In this document: in pieces, positions 1-9,711 of the stretch
How the letters are laid out: each line of letters opens with the position of its first letter
How positions within the stretch are numbered: the first letter of the stretch is position 1
NCBI GenBank assembly: GCA_037447215.1
Contig: JBBIHB010000013.1
Location: 13,546-77,545 of the forward strand
DNA length: 64,000 nt
Reading direction: 5' to 3'
DNA from: UBA1413 sp037447215
GTDB lineage: Bacteria; Bacteroidota; Bacteroidia; Bacteroidales; Prolixibacteraceae
Made by a program: the position numbers and the translations under genes
The notes under the pieces: model-generated
Databases searched by the model: none
What the model was told of the DNA's origin: nothing
The model's input: only the letters and a program-made list of their open reading frames with translations

Positions 1-1
1 T

Positions 2-967
2 CATATGTTTGTAACCGGTCCCGATGTCATAAAAACTGTTACTCACGAAGATGTTTCGAAGGAGGAGTTAGGTGGTGCCGTTACCCACAGTTCGAAAAGC
101 GGAGTAGCACATTTTGTTGGCAAAGACGAAGACCAGACTTTTCAAATGGTTCGTGAGCTCGTTAGTTTCCTGCCATCCAACAATATGGAAGACCCACCTG
201 TAAAAACCACCATCGACCCCTCTGACCGAGAGGATGCTTCCCTACAGGATGTAGTTCCGTCCGATCCGAACAAACCATATGATATGCACGACATCATCCA
301 AAAGGTGATCGATAATAAACATTTCCTTGAGGTTCAGCCAAATTATGCGCAGAATATTATTGTAGGTTTTGCACGCTTTGCCGGAAAATCAGTTGGAATT
401 GTAGCCAATCAGCCTGCTCACCTTGCTGGTGTTCTCGATATCAATTCATCGATAAAAGCCGCCAGGTTTGTTCGCTTCTGCGATGCTTTCAACCTCCCTT
501 TGGTTTCCTTTGTTGATGTACCTGGGTTCCTTCCTGGTACAAGTCAGGAGTTTGGAGGAATTATTAAACATGGAGCTAAATTGCTTTATGCTTTTTGCGA
601 AGCTACTGTTCCAAAAATTACCGTTATTACCCGCAAAGCATATGGAGGGGCCTACGATGTGATGTCGAGCAAACACATTGGCGCCGATGTTAATCTGGCA
701 TACCCCACCGCCGAAATTGCGGTTATGGGCCCCGAAGGTGCAATCAACATCCTTCGCCGCGACATTGATTCGCCCGAGGAGAAAGCTAAAGCCGTTCAGG
801 AATACCGCGATACTTTTGCAAACCCTTATAAGGCTGCTGCCTTAGGATATATCGATGAAATTATCAACCCACAGGAAACCCGTAAAAAGATAATTACCGC
901 ACTGGAAATGACCCATAACAAAAGAAAAAACAACCCTGTCCGAAAGCATGGGAATATTCCTTTGTAA
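2..967 (+). CDS. Acyl-CoA carboxylase carboxyltransferase subunit (propionyl-CoA carboxylase beta type), 5' partial
   Basis: The reading frame is open to the left edge, so the first 190 or so residues of a usual 510-520 residue protein lie outside the window. The visible 321 codons cover the end of the N-terminal and all of the C-terminal carboxyltransferase (crotonase-like) subdomain. The segment MFVTGPDVIKTVTHE, the VDVPGFLPG turn and the YGGAYDVMSSKHIGAD stretch that forms an oxyanion-hole region are characteristic of PccB and methylmalonyl-CoA decarboxylase alpha subunits. Such proteins move carboxyl from biotin to propionyl-CoA, or the reverse, in the methylmalonyl-CoA pathway. Which of these two roles applies cannot be decided without the upstream genes (biotin carrier, membrane decarboxylase subunits). 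Confidence 0.93.
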   Translation, partial: HMFVTGPDVIKTVTHEDVSKEELGGAVTHSSKSGVAHFVGKDEDQTFQMVRELVSFLPSNNMEDPPVKTTIDPSDREDASLQDVVPSDPNKPYDMHDIIQKVIDNKHFLEVQPNYAQNIIVGFARFAGKSVGIVANQPAHLAGVLDINSSIKAARFVRFCDAFNLPLVSFVDVPGFLPGTSQEFGGIIKHGAKLLYAFCEATVPKITVITRKAYGGAYDVMSSKHIGADVNLAYPTAEIAVMGPEGAINILRRDIDSPEEKAKAVQEYRDTFANPYKAAALGYIDEIINPQETRKKIITALEMTHNKRKNNPVRKHGNIPL

Positions 968-1012
968 AAGGTTAAAGGAGAAAGTGTAAAGCTCATAAAA
1001 TGTAACTAATAA

Positions 1013-3330
1013 TTACTTTTTATATTTCTTTACACGATTGTCGTTAATTACTCCGCTCCAATTTAAGCCAAAGCCGAAATCGTAACGGTTACCCTGTGTG
1101 TCGGTGTAAACTTTCATATCGTGTGGAACATCTTCAAATTGTTCTTCAACTGTTTGCATATTGGCAGGCATCTGCATAGGAAGCAAGGCTGAAGGTTCTA
1201 CAACACCGGTAAGCAATTCGAAAATAGCCTGATCCTGTACCTGAAAATGGGCAAGTATTGCTTTTGAATGAGGTTCAATTTCGCTGAAAACCATGGGATT
1301 CGACAGATTCGCTACGATTAACACAGGTTTTCCTCTCATCAGCGAATAGGTTTCGTTAACTATTTTCAAATCGGTTGTATTGGAAGCTGTAACTCTTTTG
1401 CCCTTATAACTTCGGTTTGTAAAATTTTCGAACGGGCTACCTCCGGCCAGGCTGGTGTCGCGGGCATTTGCTGCCGTATATGGTCCGAATTGCAAACTTA
1501 TAGGCACATAACCATTTCCCCCTGATTTTAAGTCCTCCAAATCATAGCCGGTCATCCCTTCGGGGCTTTTTACAAACACGATTGCAACATCTGCGGCTTC
1601 GGGCGATTCTGCAATCCCGAAATATTTGCCAGCAATTTCAATATTTACCGGATATTCCCATCGTTCAGGTGAAATGTTGCCAAACCAATCGCGACCTTGT
1701 GCTACATAACGTTTGGGAATATAAACCTTAATACCTTTTTGGAGCGGTAGTGTTTGATCCTGGTTTTTCAATAATACAATCGATTTTAATTGNNNNNNNN
1801 NNAACCCGCCTGCATAAATTCGGGATTTCCAACTGTAGTTATGGTTTCTTCAATATCAAGATAAGGGTTTTCAAATAAGCCAACATTGAAAATATTACGC
1901 AGCAACCTGACTGCTGACTGTTCGAACCGCTTTCGCATGAATTCCTCTCCATGTTCAGCAACGCCCATCCGGTAGGCTTCAATTACCGGTCCGGCCAAAT
2001 TGTTACCACCAAACTGGTCAACCCCGGCCATAATAACTTTATAGTGCCTTTCGACAATTGATAAATCTTCAACGCCCCAGGGTTTTCCCTGAAAAACATC
2101 TACACTGGCTACATCGCCTGTTATCAGCCAATCGGTACATACCACCCCATCATAACCATATTTTTCTCTCAGAAGGTCATTGATAATATATTTGCTGAAT
2201 CCATTGGCAACATTTTCCCCATAAACTGTATCCTGATTCCACGAAATGGTATAGTAAGGCATTACTGCCGTTGCCATTTTTGTTTTCCCTTTTAGCTTAA
2301 ATGCCCCTTCGGTAAATGGGTTCAGATGGTCATTGATGTTATTCCCCGGATAAACAGCAAATGCGCCATAGCCGAAATGACCATCCCGGCCACCTTCTTC
2401 GGGGCCTCCTCCAGGCCAATGCTTAACCATTGCATTTACACTATGGTAGCCCCATCCGCCAAATATGGCAGCACTTCCTTCCGAAGTCTGAAATCCATCC
2501 ACATAGGCTCTGGCCATATCGGCAGCAAGGTTTGGGTCTTCCCCAAAGGTTCCACTGAAACGGTTCCATCGGGGTTCTGTAGCCAGGTCAATTTGTGGCG
2601 AAAGGGCTGTAGTTATCCCTAAAGCCCTGTATTCACGTGATGCAATTTTCCCAAACTTTTCCACAAGTTCGGTTTCGAATGTGGCTGCCAGCCCCAATAA
2701 ACCCGGCCACATGGAAATTTTCCCACCTGCACCGAAATTATACTCGGCGCTGCTTTCAGTTCCATGACGGGGATCGGAACTATTGTTGGCCGGAATGCCT
2801 AAGCCTAAGCCTTCGACCAGCGCTTGAATTTCGTTGTTCCACCTTGCCGAAACTTCGGGGCTTTGAACACGGGTAATCAAAATGTGCCGGAGATTATCTT
2901 CGGTCAGAAATTTTATTTGCTGATCGGTCAGTTTCCAGGGATCGGCCCCGCTTTCAGAAAATGGTAATCCATTATAGGTACCACCAAAAAGACCCCTGCT
3001 CTGTGCAGGTATTGCCTGATGACCACTATAAAGCATTAATCCGGCTATCTGTTCAATGCTCATTTTGGAAGCAAGGTCCCTGGCCCGAATTTCAACTGGC
3101 AAACGCCAATCCTCATAATTATCCAGTTTTCCGTTTTTATTGAGATCTTTAAATGCAAATCCACGTTCAATTAAAAGGCTTATCCCCGAATTGGCCGAAT
3201 ATCCTAATGTCTGTCCACCTTTGTTGTGAACCATCCGAATACTACCTTTTTCAGTTTCGGTAAATTTGTTGGATTTGCAGGCGACTATAAAAATGAATAA
3301 CGTAGTGCCAATCAATAAATTACGAGTCAT
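1013..3330 (-). CDS. Glycoside hydrolase family 3 (beta-glucosidase/xylosidase type) lipoprotein, split by an assembly gap
   Basis: Two minus-strand frames, 1803-3330 and 1013-1791, are the two halves of one GH3 gene interrupted by ten N at 1793-1802. The N-terminal part begins with a lipoprotein signal peptide (lipobox ending FIVAC, Cys18), has the KHWPGGGP motif near residue 304, and the catalytic nucleophile Asp400 in VVCTDW. After the gap the frame resumes with QLKSIVLLKNQDQTLPL, the classic start of the GH3 C-terminal domain, and runs to a normal end. The two halves are in different frames only because the N run has an arbitrary length. It should hydrolyse beta-linked oligosaccharides in the periplasm or at the cell surface. 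The substrate cannot be read from sequence. Confidence 0.9.
1793..1802. other. Assembly gap (10 N)
   Basis: Ten N mark a scaffold join inside the GH3 gene. The flanking coding sequence matches adjacent parts of the GH3 C-terminal domain, so the missing stretch is probably short. This is an assembly feature, not a biological interruption. Confidence 0.98.
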
Positions 3331-3378
3331 AATAATTTGGTTTTATCAAGTTGTATTTCTATTCAAACGAAATTAATT

Positions 3379-3386
3379 CAAAATTA
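3379..3386 (-). promoter_or_regulatory. Possible -7 element for the GH3 gene
   Basis: The minus strand reads TAATTTTG, an exact match to the Bacteroidota TAnnTTTG element, about 50 bases upstream of the GH3 start. No -33 TTTG is found at the proper distance in this AT-rich divergent region, so this is weak. Confidence 0.3.
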
Positions 3387-3445
3387 TACTAATTTTTTGT
3401 TATTCTTGTAAAAAGATCAATAACTGATTTTAATATTAAAAAAAT

Positions 3446-5179
3446 ATGCGCAAAACAGTTCTGTCAGTCCTATTGGCCTCAATAATGGTTATCCCTGCAT
3501 TTGAGGCATTTTCATGTACCAATTATATGGTAACCAGGGGAGCATCTGCCGATGGTTCGACAATGGTTACTTATGCAGCCGATTCGCATATCCGCTATGG
3601 CGAATTATATTGGCGGCCGGCAGGAAAATGGCCGGAAGGTACCATGATCACGCTTTACGACCGGGGAACTGCAAAACCGCTCGGTCAGATTCCGCAGGCA
3701 CCAGAAACCTACCAGGTTATCGGCTTTATGAACGAACACCAGGTAGCCATAGGCGAATCAACATTTGATGGACGTAAAGAATTGCACGACACCACCGGCA
3801 TAGTAGATTACGGCAGTTTGATGTTCCTTGCTTTACAACGTTCAAAAACTGCCCGTGAAGCCATCAAAGTTATTGCCGATCTGATGGAAGAATACGGGTA
3901 TGCCTCAACAGGTGAGTCGTTCTCTATTGGCGATCACAACGAAGTTTGGTATATGGAACTCATAGGAAAAGGTGTGGATATGCAAACCGACCATAAAACA
4001 AAACAAACCTTTAATGCCAACAAAGGGGCCGTATGGGTCGCTTTGCGTGTCCCCGATGGTTATATCACTGCTCATGCCAATGCAGCCCGGATCACTAATT
4101 TTCCGCTTGCCGACGGAAAAAAATCGATCACCAGCCTCGAAATGGACAAATTATTTAATCCGGAGGTTGAAGTAATCTATAAACACGATATTATTTCGTT
4201 TGCCCGAAAAAAAGGTTATTTTTCAGGTACCGATAAGGAATTCAGTTTCAGTGATGCTTATGCTCCGCTTGACTTTGGCGCAGCCCGGTTCTGTGATCTT
4301 AGGGTATGGGCTATGTTTAATGAAGTAAGCAGTGAAATGTCGAAGTTCTGGGATTATGCCACCGGCCATATTTCGAAAGAACGCCTGCCGCTTTTTATCA
4401 AACCCAACCGGAAACTCACCCCACAGGACCTGATGGGTTTCAAACGCAATTATTTACAGGGAACTGAACTCGATATGACGAAAGATGCCGGGGCCGGGCC
4501 TTTCGGGCTACCTTATCGTTGGAGGCCTCTTACCTGGGTATACAATAGTACTACCTATGTCAACGAAAGAGTTACCGTTACCCAGCAAACGGGATTTTCA
4601 TTTATTGCACAAATGCGTAACTGGTTACCCGACCCAATCGGCGGTATTTTCTGGTTTGGCGTTGATGATGCCGGATCATCAGTTTATGTTCCTTTTTATT
4701 GCGGAATTACTCAGGTGCCCTATACTTTTGCCGAAGGGAACGGCGAAATGCTTACTTATTCAGACAATGCTGCCTTCTGGGTATTTAACCGCGTTGCACA
4801 TTTTATTTACCTTTTCTACGATCGTGTGATGCCCGATGTGAGAAAAGTGCAGCAGGAGCTCGAAAACCGTTTTGCTTCGTATGTACCAGCTATTGATGCA
4901 GCTGCCCTGAAATTGTATGAAACCAATCCGCAACTTGCACGAGAATTCATCACCGAATATTCAGTAACATCAGCAAACAATGCAGTTTACAGGTGGAAAG
5001 ATCTGGGTGAGTTCTTATTGGTGAAATATCTCGATGGTAATGTAAAACAGGAAAAAGATGGCGAACTGCTCCGCAACCCTTGGGGATATCCCATGCCACC
5101 AAGGTTTCCTGGCTATCCCGAAAGTTGGAAAAGAAGAGTTGTTGAAGATACAGGAGAAAAGCTGAAGCAACCAAATTAA
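3446..5179 (+). CDS. C69 family dipeptidase (PepD/U34 type)
   Basis: A 577-residue protein with a cleavable signal peptide (residues 1-23) followed directly by Cys24 in SCTNYMVTRGASADGSTM. In peptidase family C69 the N-terminal Cys exposed after processing is the catalytic nucleophile of this Ntn-hydrolase fold, and the CTNYMV..GAS.DGS context is conserved. The length fits the family. It should cleave dipeptides in the periplasm and supply amino acids. It is divergent from the GH3 gene and convergent with the histidine kinase gene; no terminator is visible between its stop and 5212. Confidence 0.92.
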   Translation: MRKTVLSVLLASIMVIPAFEAFSCTNYMVTRGASADGSTMVTYAADSHIRYGELYWRPAGKWPEGTMITLYDRGTAKPLGQIPQAPETYQVIGFMNEHQVAIGESTFDGRKELHDTTGIVDYGSLMFLALQRSKTAREAIKVIADLMEEYGYASTGESFSIGDHNEVWYMELIGKGVDMQTDHKTKQTFNANKGAVWVALRVPDGYITAHANAARITNFPLADGKKSITSLEMDKLFNPEVEVIYKHDIISFARKKGYFSGTDKEFSFSDAYAPLDFGAARFCDLRVWAMFNEVSSEMSKFWDYATGHISKERLPLFIKPNRKLTPQDLMGFKRNYLQGTELDMTKDAGAGPFGLPYRWRPLTWVYNSTTYVNERVTVTQQTGFSFIAQMRNWLPDPIGGIFWFGVDDAGSSVYVPFYCGITQVPYTFAEGNGEMLTYSDNAAFWVFNRVAHFIYLFYDRVMPDVRKVQQELENRFASYVPAIDAAALKLYETNPQLAREFITEYSVTSANNAVYRWKDLGEFLLVKYLDGNVKQEKDGELLRNPWGYPMPPRFPGYPESWKRRVVEDTGEKLKQPN

Positions 5180-5211
5180 AAGGTGTAAAAAGAATAATTG
5201 TCAGAGTATCT

Positions 5212-6564
5212 CTAAAACACCATACAAAATATAGTTTCCTTTCCCGGGACTGACCGCACAGTCAGGCTTCCTCCATGCATTCGCATAATCTGGCGTGAAA
5301 TACTCAGACCAATTCCCGAGCCATTGGTATGTGTTGTAAAAAAAGGAACAAATATCTGGTCGATTATTTTGGGGTCGATGCCATGACCGTTATCTTTAAC
5401 ACAGATTTCGGGTTTTGATACAGTATTAAGTTTTGCCTTAATCTCGATTTTTGCATTTTTCCGGTTTTCCAATGCCTGAACCGAATTTCTCAACAAATTT
5501 ACCAATACCTGCTTTAAAAGTTGTTCATCGCCAGGCAATATAAGGTCCTGACTATTGCTTGAATGTATAAATTCGATATGCGTAGAATTTTCCATCGATC
5601 GTGCCAGCATTATACAATCGTTAATCATTTCCATAACATTTACTTTCTTTATCACCGGATTTGGCAATCTGGTTAGTTTACGGTACGATTCCACAAACGA
5701 TGTAAGTCCCATGCCCTGTTCCCTGATTATTTCCAATCCTTTGATTGCGGTTTGAATATCTTTCTCATTAATCTGGCCAGGAATTTTGGGTTTGCCATCA
5801 ATTTTGAAATAACCGCTAAGACTATCGGCAAGCGAAGTTATGGGGGCAATCGAATTCATTATTTCATGCATCAATACCCTAATTAGTTTCAGCCATGAAT
5901 CGAGTTCTTTTTCATCTAACACCTTATGGATATCCTGCAAAGCCAGAAGCATTATATCATTTTGTTGATTTCGAAACGATACAGCTTTAATGGATAATTG
6001 AATAATTCCCCTTTCGTTGTAAAAACTTACCAGCCGTTGTTCGGCAGGTTTTATGTCGGTTACTGTTTTGTAAAACCCTTCATCGACTTGTTCCAACTGC
6101 CTTATATGGGTAAAAATATCGCGCCCGATCATTTTCCGGAATGCTGAATTGGCATGAAGCACAAATCCTTTCTGGTCGAAACTGAAAATTCCCGTGCCAG
6201 CATGTTCAATCATACTTTGAAAGTATTGCTCCATTTGCCGGGTTTCAACATGTGTACGTCTAAAGAGATTGTTTACTTCTTCCATGTTCAGGTATAATTC
6301 CTGAAGTACCCTATCGCCGGGCGATGGAGGTAAACGCAGGGTAAAATCTTCGTTTTTTACGGCTTCGAAAAAGTAGTTTACCTGTCGGTTAACACGGGTT
6401 ACATAAACAAATACTTCCGATATGGAAACAAATAAACCAACGCAAAGGAGCGTACTTATCCATTTCGGGTTTCCTGATGTAAACGACCAACCGGCTGCTG
6501 ATGAAAAAACAATCAGAATCAAAATCCTGAAAAGGATATTCAGGATATATCTTTTGCTCTTCAT
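5212..6564 (-). CDS. Membrane sensor histidine kinase (NtrB-like, PAS + HisKA + HATPase)
   Basis: A 450-residue kinase with two N-terminal membrane segments (about 8-28 and 36-57), a HAMP-like linker, a PAS domain around 115-215, the phospho-accepting His233 in LMHEIMNSIAP, an N-box (LLRNSVQAL), the G-boxes DNGHGID and GSGIGLSISRQIM, and an F-box VPFFTT. The E-I-M-N-S-I-A-P form of the H-box is typical of kinases paired with sigma-54 activators. Its start overlaps the stop of the upstream response regulator by 4 bases (ATGA), so the two are translationally coupled. The short periplasmic loop between the two membrane segments suggests it senses membrane or cytoplasmic signals rather than a large periplasmic ligand. 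Confidence 0.95.
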   Translation of the reverse strand: MKSKRYILNILFRILILIVFSSAAGWSFTSGNPKWISTLLCVGLFVSISEVFVYVTRVNRQVNYFFEAVKNEDFTLRLPPSPGDRVLQELYLNMEEVNNLFRRTHVETRQMEQYFQSMIEHAGTGIFSFDQKGFVLHANSAFRKMIGRDIFTHIRQLEQVDEGFYKTVTDIKPAEQRLVSFYNERGIIQLSIKAVSFRNQQNDIMLLALQDIHKVLDEKELDSWLKLIRVLMHEIMNSIAPITSLADSLSGYFKIDGKPKIPGQINEKDIQTAIKGLEIIREQGMGLTSFVESYRKLTRLPNPVIKKVNVMEMINDCIMLARSMENSTHIEFIHSSNSQDLILPGDEQLLKQVLVNLLRNSVQALENRKNAKIEIKAKLNTVSKPEICVKDNGHGIDPKIIDQIFVPFFTTHTNGSGIGLSISRQIMRMHGGSLTVRSVPGKETIFCMVF

Positions 6565-7925
6565 AATCCGTATTTTTTAATTTTATTGTAAAGGGTCTGA
6601 CGGGTTATTCCCAACAATTCGGACGCTGCCGACATATTATTTTCTGACTTCGAAAGAGCGGTTACAATCAATCTTTTCTCCATCTCATCAAGTTTCAGAT
6701 CGTTTTCATCTTTGCCTGCCAGCAATGTTGAGCGAAAGAAGAAATCATCGGGTTTTAGCACATTCCCTTCACTCAGAATAACCGCTTTTTCGATGGTGTG
6801 CTGCAACTCGCGCACATTGCCCGGCCAGGAATATTTCAACAATTTATCACGTGCCTGCTGATTGATCCGCAATCCGGGTTTATCGTATTTACAGGTAAAT
6901 TTCTGTAAAAAGAAATCGGCAAGCGCAATAATATCATCAACCCGTTCGCGAAGGGGTGGAACTTCAATCTGTATGGTATTGATACGGTACAGCAGGTCTT
7001 CGCGGAACAGGCCATCGGCAACCATTTGCTGAAGGTTCTTATTGGTAGCACATATCAGCCTGATATCTACAGGAATGGGCTTATTGGAACCAACCTTTAC
7101 GATCTCCCGGTTCTGAATGGCAACCAGTATCTTTGCCTGTAAATGGAACGACAGGTTTCCAATTTCATCGAGGAACAGAGTGCCTTTATCGGCAGTTTCA
7201 AATTTTCCGGGCCGGTTTTCACGGGCATCAGTAAAAGCGCCTTTCACATGGCCAAAAAGTTCGCTTTCAAACAGGGTTTCGCTGATTGCGCCCATATCAA
7301 CCGACACAAGAACCTCATTGCTCCGGTCCGATAACCGGTGGATTTCCCTGGCAACAAGCTCCTTGCCTGTTCCATTTTCGCCAGTTATTAAAACATTGGT
7401 GTTGGTTTTGGCAACCTTGCGCACTATGTTAAGTACCTTAATCAGTTGCGGCGAAGAACCTATCAGGTAACGCTGATCACGGTTAAGCTCATTGGTAAGG
7501 CGTACAGCTTTACTTTTCAGAAGCTTAACTTCTCTTCTCGATATGTTTAGATGAATGGCAGAACGCACAGTAGCAAGCATTTTGGCATTCTCCCATGGTT
7601 TCAACACAAAATCAACGGCTCCAAACTTTAGTGCCTTCACAGCAAGCTCCACATCTCCATAAGCTGTCATCAGCACAACCGAAATATCGGGGTTAACTTC
7701 ACAAATCCGTTCCAACCAATAAATTCCCTCATTACCGGTGTTTACTCCTGCGGCAAAATTCATATCAAGTAAAACCAGGTTGTAATCGTTGTTGCGTAAT
7801 TCCGAAAGAATAAGGTTAGGATTAGATATGCAATGAATATACTCAAATTCGGCTGAAAGCATGATTTCGAGCGCAGTCAACACACTTTTGTTATCGTCAA
7901 CTATGAGAATTTTTCCGGCAGACAT
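6561..7925 (-). CDS. NtrC-family sigma-54-dependent response regulator
   Basis: The start was set at the ATG at 7925 (MSAGKILIVDDNKS); the longer GTG frame from 7964 adds residues with no receiver homology. The domains are: receiver (acidic pair in IVDDN, phospho-acceptor Asp54 in LVLLDMNF, Lys in VLKPW); AAA+ sigma-54 interaction domain with Walker A GENGTGKE (182-189) and GAFTDA at 229-234; and a C-terminal Fis-type helix-turn-helix (AASELLGITRQTLYNKIKKYGL region). GAFTDA has Asp where the sigma-54-contacting loop usually has Gly (GAFTGA), a recognised variant. It is encoded with the kinase and divergent from the efflux operon, whose control region holds a sigma-54-like promoter and paired palindromes, so it very likely activates that operon. 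Confidence 0.95.
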   Translation of the reverse strand: MSAGKILIVDDNKSVLTALEIMLSAEFEYIHCISNPNLILSELRNNDYNLVLLDMNFAAGVNTGNEGIYWLERICEVNPDISVVLMTAYGDVELAVKALKFGAVDFVLKPWENAKMLATVRSAIHLNISRREVKLLKSKAVRLTNELNRDQRYLIGSSPQLIKVLNIVRKVAKTNTNVLITGENGTGKELVAREIHRLSDRSNEVLVSVDMGAISETLFESELFGHVKGAFTDARENRPGKFETADKGTLFLDEIGNLSFHLQAKILVAIQNREIVKVGSNKPIPVDIRLICATNKNLQQMVADGLFREDLLYRINTIQIEVPPLRERVDDIIALADFFLQKFTCKYDKPGLRINQQARDKLLKYSWPGNVRELQHTIEKAVILSEGNVLKPDDFFFRSTLLAGKDENDLKLDEMEKRLIVTALSKSENNMSAASELLGITRQTLYNKIKKYGL

Positions 7926-7969
7926 TTTTTGTTTAAAGGTATGAGATTCTGAAATTAAAAACACCTATA

Positions 7970-7986
7970 TGTAAAATTATTTTACA
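7970..7986. promoter_or_regulatory. Palindromic activator site 1 (probable UAS)
   Basis: TGTAAAATTATTTTACA is a 17-bp inverted repeat with perfect 8-base arms. It lies between the NtrC-type regulator and the efflux operon. A second site with the same TGTAAA-N5-TTTACA layout lies 23 bp away centre to centre, about two helical turns, as expected for a dimeric Fis-type activator that binds tandem enhancer sites. Assignment to this regulator is inference from position. Confidence 0.6.
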
Positions 7987-7992
7987 CTCATA

Positions 7993-8009
7993 TGTAAATT
8001 GTTTTTACA
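7993..8009. promoter_or_regulatory. Palindromic activator site 2 (probable UAS)
   Basis: TGTAAATTGTTTTTACA repeats the arms TGTAAA/TTTACA of the site at 7970-7986 with the same 5-base centre. It lies about 55-70 bases upstream of the sigma-54-like promoter at 8062, within the usual range for enhancer binding. Confidence 0.6.
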
Positions 8010-8061
8010 AATCATGCACATTGCAAATTATTATATACTGATTATGAATTATATACACTTG

Positions 8062-8077
8062 TGGCACTATTCTGGAA
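8062..8077 (+). promoter_or_regulatory. Sigma-54-like promoter of the efflux operon
   Basis: TGGCACTATTCTGGAA has a perfect -24 box (TGGCAC) and, at the correct 10-base spacing after GG, a degenerate -12 box (TGGA in place of TTGC). The expected transcription start is near 8088, giving a leader of about 90 bases to the ATG at 8178. The adjacent sigma-54 activator gene and the paired palindromes upstream support it. The imperfect -12 box is the main doubt. Confidence 0.5.
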
Positions 8078-8177
8078 TTAATTAGTAAAAAATGAGTTAT
8101 TCTTACATTTCTGTATTATGGTTTTATCAGGAATTACAATTCAACACAGGGTTCAGAAATTAAGGCCACTTTTGAGG

Positions 8178-9521
8178 ATGGCTATAAGAAAAATAAATTT
8201 TAAACTATTTCTACTGATCTGCACTACACATATTTCATATGCCCAGCAGCCATGGAGCCTAAATGAATGTATTGCCTATGCCATTGAGCACAACCTGCAA
8301 TCGCAAAGGTCCGAACTGATGGAAAAAATTGCCCGCGAAGATTTTAACCAATCAAAACGAAACTTAATGCCTTATATTGGCGCAGGTTCTAATGCAGGCA
8401 TGAGTTTTGGCCGCTCCATCGACCCCAACACCAACCTGATTGTGAATACGGAGTTTTTCAACAATTCGTATAACCTGGGAGGTTCAATCGAACTGTTCAG
8501 GGGATGGATGTTACAAAACCAGATTCAATACCAGAAATTCAGGTTGCAGGCCAAGTCTCACGAGAGGCAGGACAACCTCGATATGCTGGCCTTCAGCATA
8601 ATGAGCGATTTCTTTGAGGTGATTTACTACCGCCAAATTGCCGAAATTGCCGAAGAGCAGGTAAAACTTTCGGAATTAAGCCTGAAAAAAGCGGAAAAGT
8701 TGAGTGAAGCAGGGCTAAAAGCCAAATCCGATTTACTGGAGGTAATTGCCAACCTTGAACAGGAAAGGCTTATTAAAATTCAGGTCGAAAACAGACTGGA
8801 TAAGGCTTTATTAACGTTGAAACAAAAAATGAACTTGTCCCCCGATAAGCCATTTGAACCCGATAGTCCCACTCTTCCACTGGTTACCTCAGGATACCAG
8901 CAGCCCAATACAACCAGCCTTTTTGCACAATTTTCAACCGTTTCGCCCGGATTGCAATCCGCACAGGCAAATTTTGAAAGCATGAGGCAATATGTTGACA
9001 TAGCCCGAGCCAGGTTATACCCATCGCTGGTGTTTAATGCATCGGCAAACACCGGATTCTTTGAAACAAATCGCGATAACACTGGCAAAACCATACCCTT
9101 CCGGTCGCAGGTAAACAATAACCGAAGTCAATTCACAGGGGTTTCGCTGCAGATACCGGTATTCAGCCGTGGCAGTTCACGTTCAGAAGTGCGCAAGGCA
9201 AAACTTTATCTCGAAGAGGCAGAAACCTACCTGGAACAGACCAAACAGCAGATATGGTTGGAAATACAAAACAACAACAACGAAATGATATCCTTGTCGA
9301 AAGAGTTAGAACAGAACAAGCGCAGGCTCGAAGCCGATGAGCTGGCTTTTGAAGCTGCCGAAAAGAAGTTTGAGCAAGGATTGATCAGCACAGTGGAGTA
9401 TTTTATTGCAAAAAACCGGCTGGCCAGCACAAAAAGTCAGAACTTGCAAACCCGCTTGCAGTGGGAAATTAAAAAACGAACACATGAGTTTTATGAAGGA
9501 AAAAGGTTTTGGGAGGAATGA
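8178..9521 (+). CDS. TolC family outer-membrane efflux protein
   Basis: The start was set at the ATG at 8178, which gives a clean signal peptide (MAIRKINFKLFLLICTTHIS, cut near YAQQ); the longer frame from 8118 puts 20 unlikely residues in front. The mature protein has the two OEP repeats: NECIAYAIEHN at the start of the first, a long alpha-helical hairpin rich in Glu/Lys/Gln, and the VDIARARLYPSL segment starting the second. About 447 residues is normal. It forms the trimeric outer-membrane exit duct of the pump encoded by the following genes. The neighbouring sigma-54-like promoter and enhancer sites are upstream. Confidence 0.93.
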   Translation: MAIRKINFKLFLLICTTHISYAQQPWSLNECIAYAIEHNLQSQRSELMEKIAREDFNQSKRNLMPYIGAGSNAGMSFGRSIDPNTNLIVNTEFFNNSYNLGGSIELFRGWMLQNQIQYQKFRLQAKSHERQDNLDMLAFSIMSDFFEVIYYRQIAEIAEEQVKLSELSLKKAEKLSEAGLKAKSDLLEVIANLEQERLIKIQVENRLDKALLTLKQKMNLSPDKPFEPDSPTLPLVTSGYQQPNTTSLFAQFSTVSPGLQSAQANFESMRQYVDIARARLYPSLVFNASANTGFFETNRDNTGKTIPFRSQVNNNRSQFTGVSLQIPVFSRGSSRSEVRKAKLYLEEAETYLEQTKQQIWLEIQNNNNEMISLSKELEQNKRRLEADELAFEAAEKKFEQGLISTVEYFIAKNRLASTKSQNLQTRLQWEIKKRTHEFYEGKRFWEE

Positions 9522-9711
9522 CTGAACACAGTGAACTGATGTCGGAAAAAATATAAGAGAGCTTGAAATAGTAAAAACAGGAAGATGTCTTCTATTAAGA
9601 CCTAGTAAAAATAGAATTAATCAATGACCAGGGGATTTGCCTGGGCTCAGGTTCCATATGCAGAGGTTCCCGATTCCAGCTCCGGCTCTCCGGTCTCTAT
9701 CAGATAAGAAT

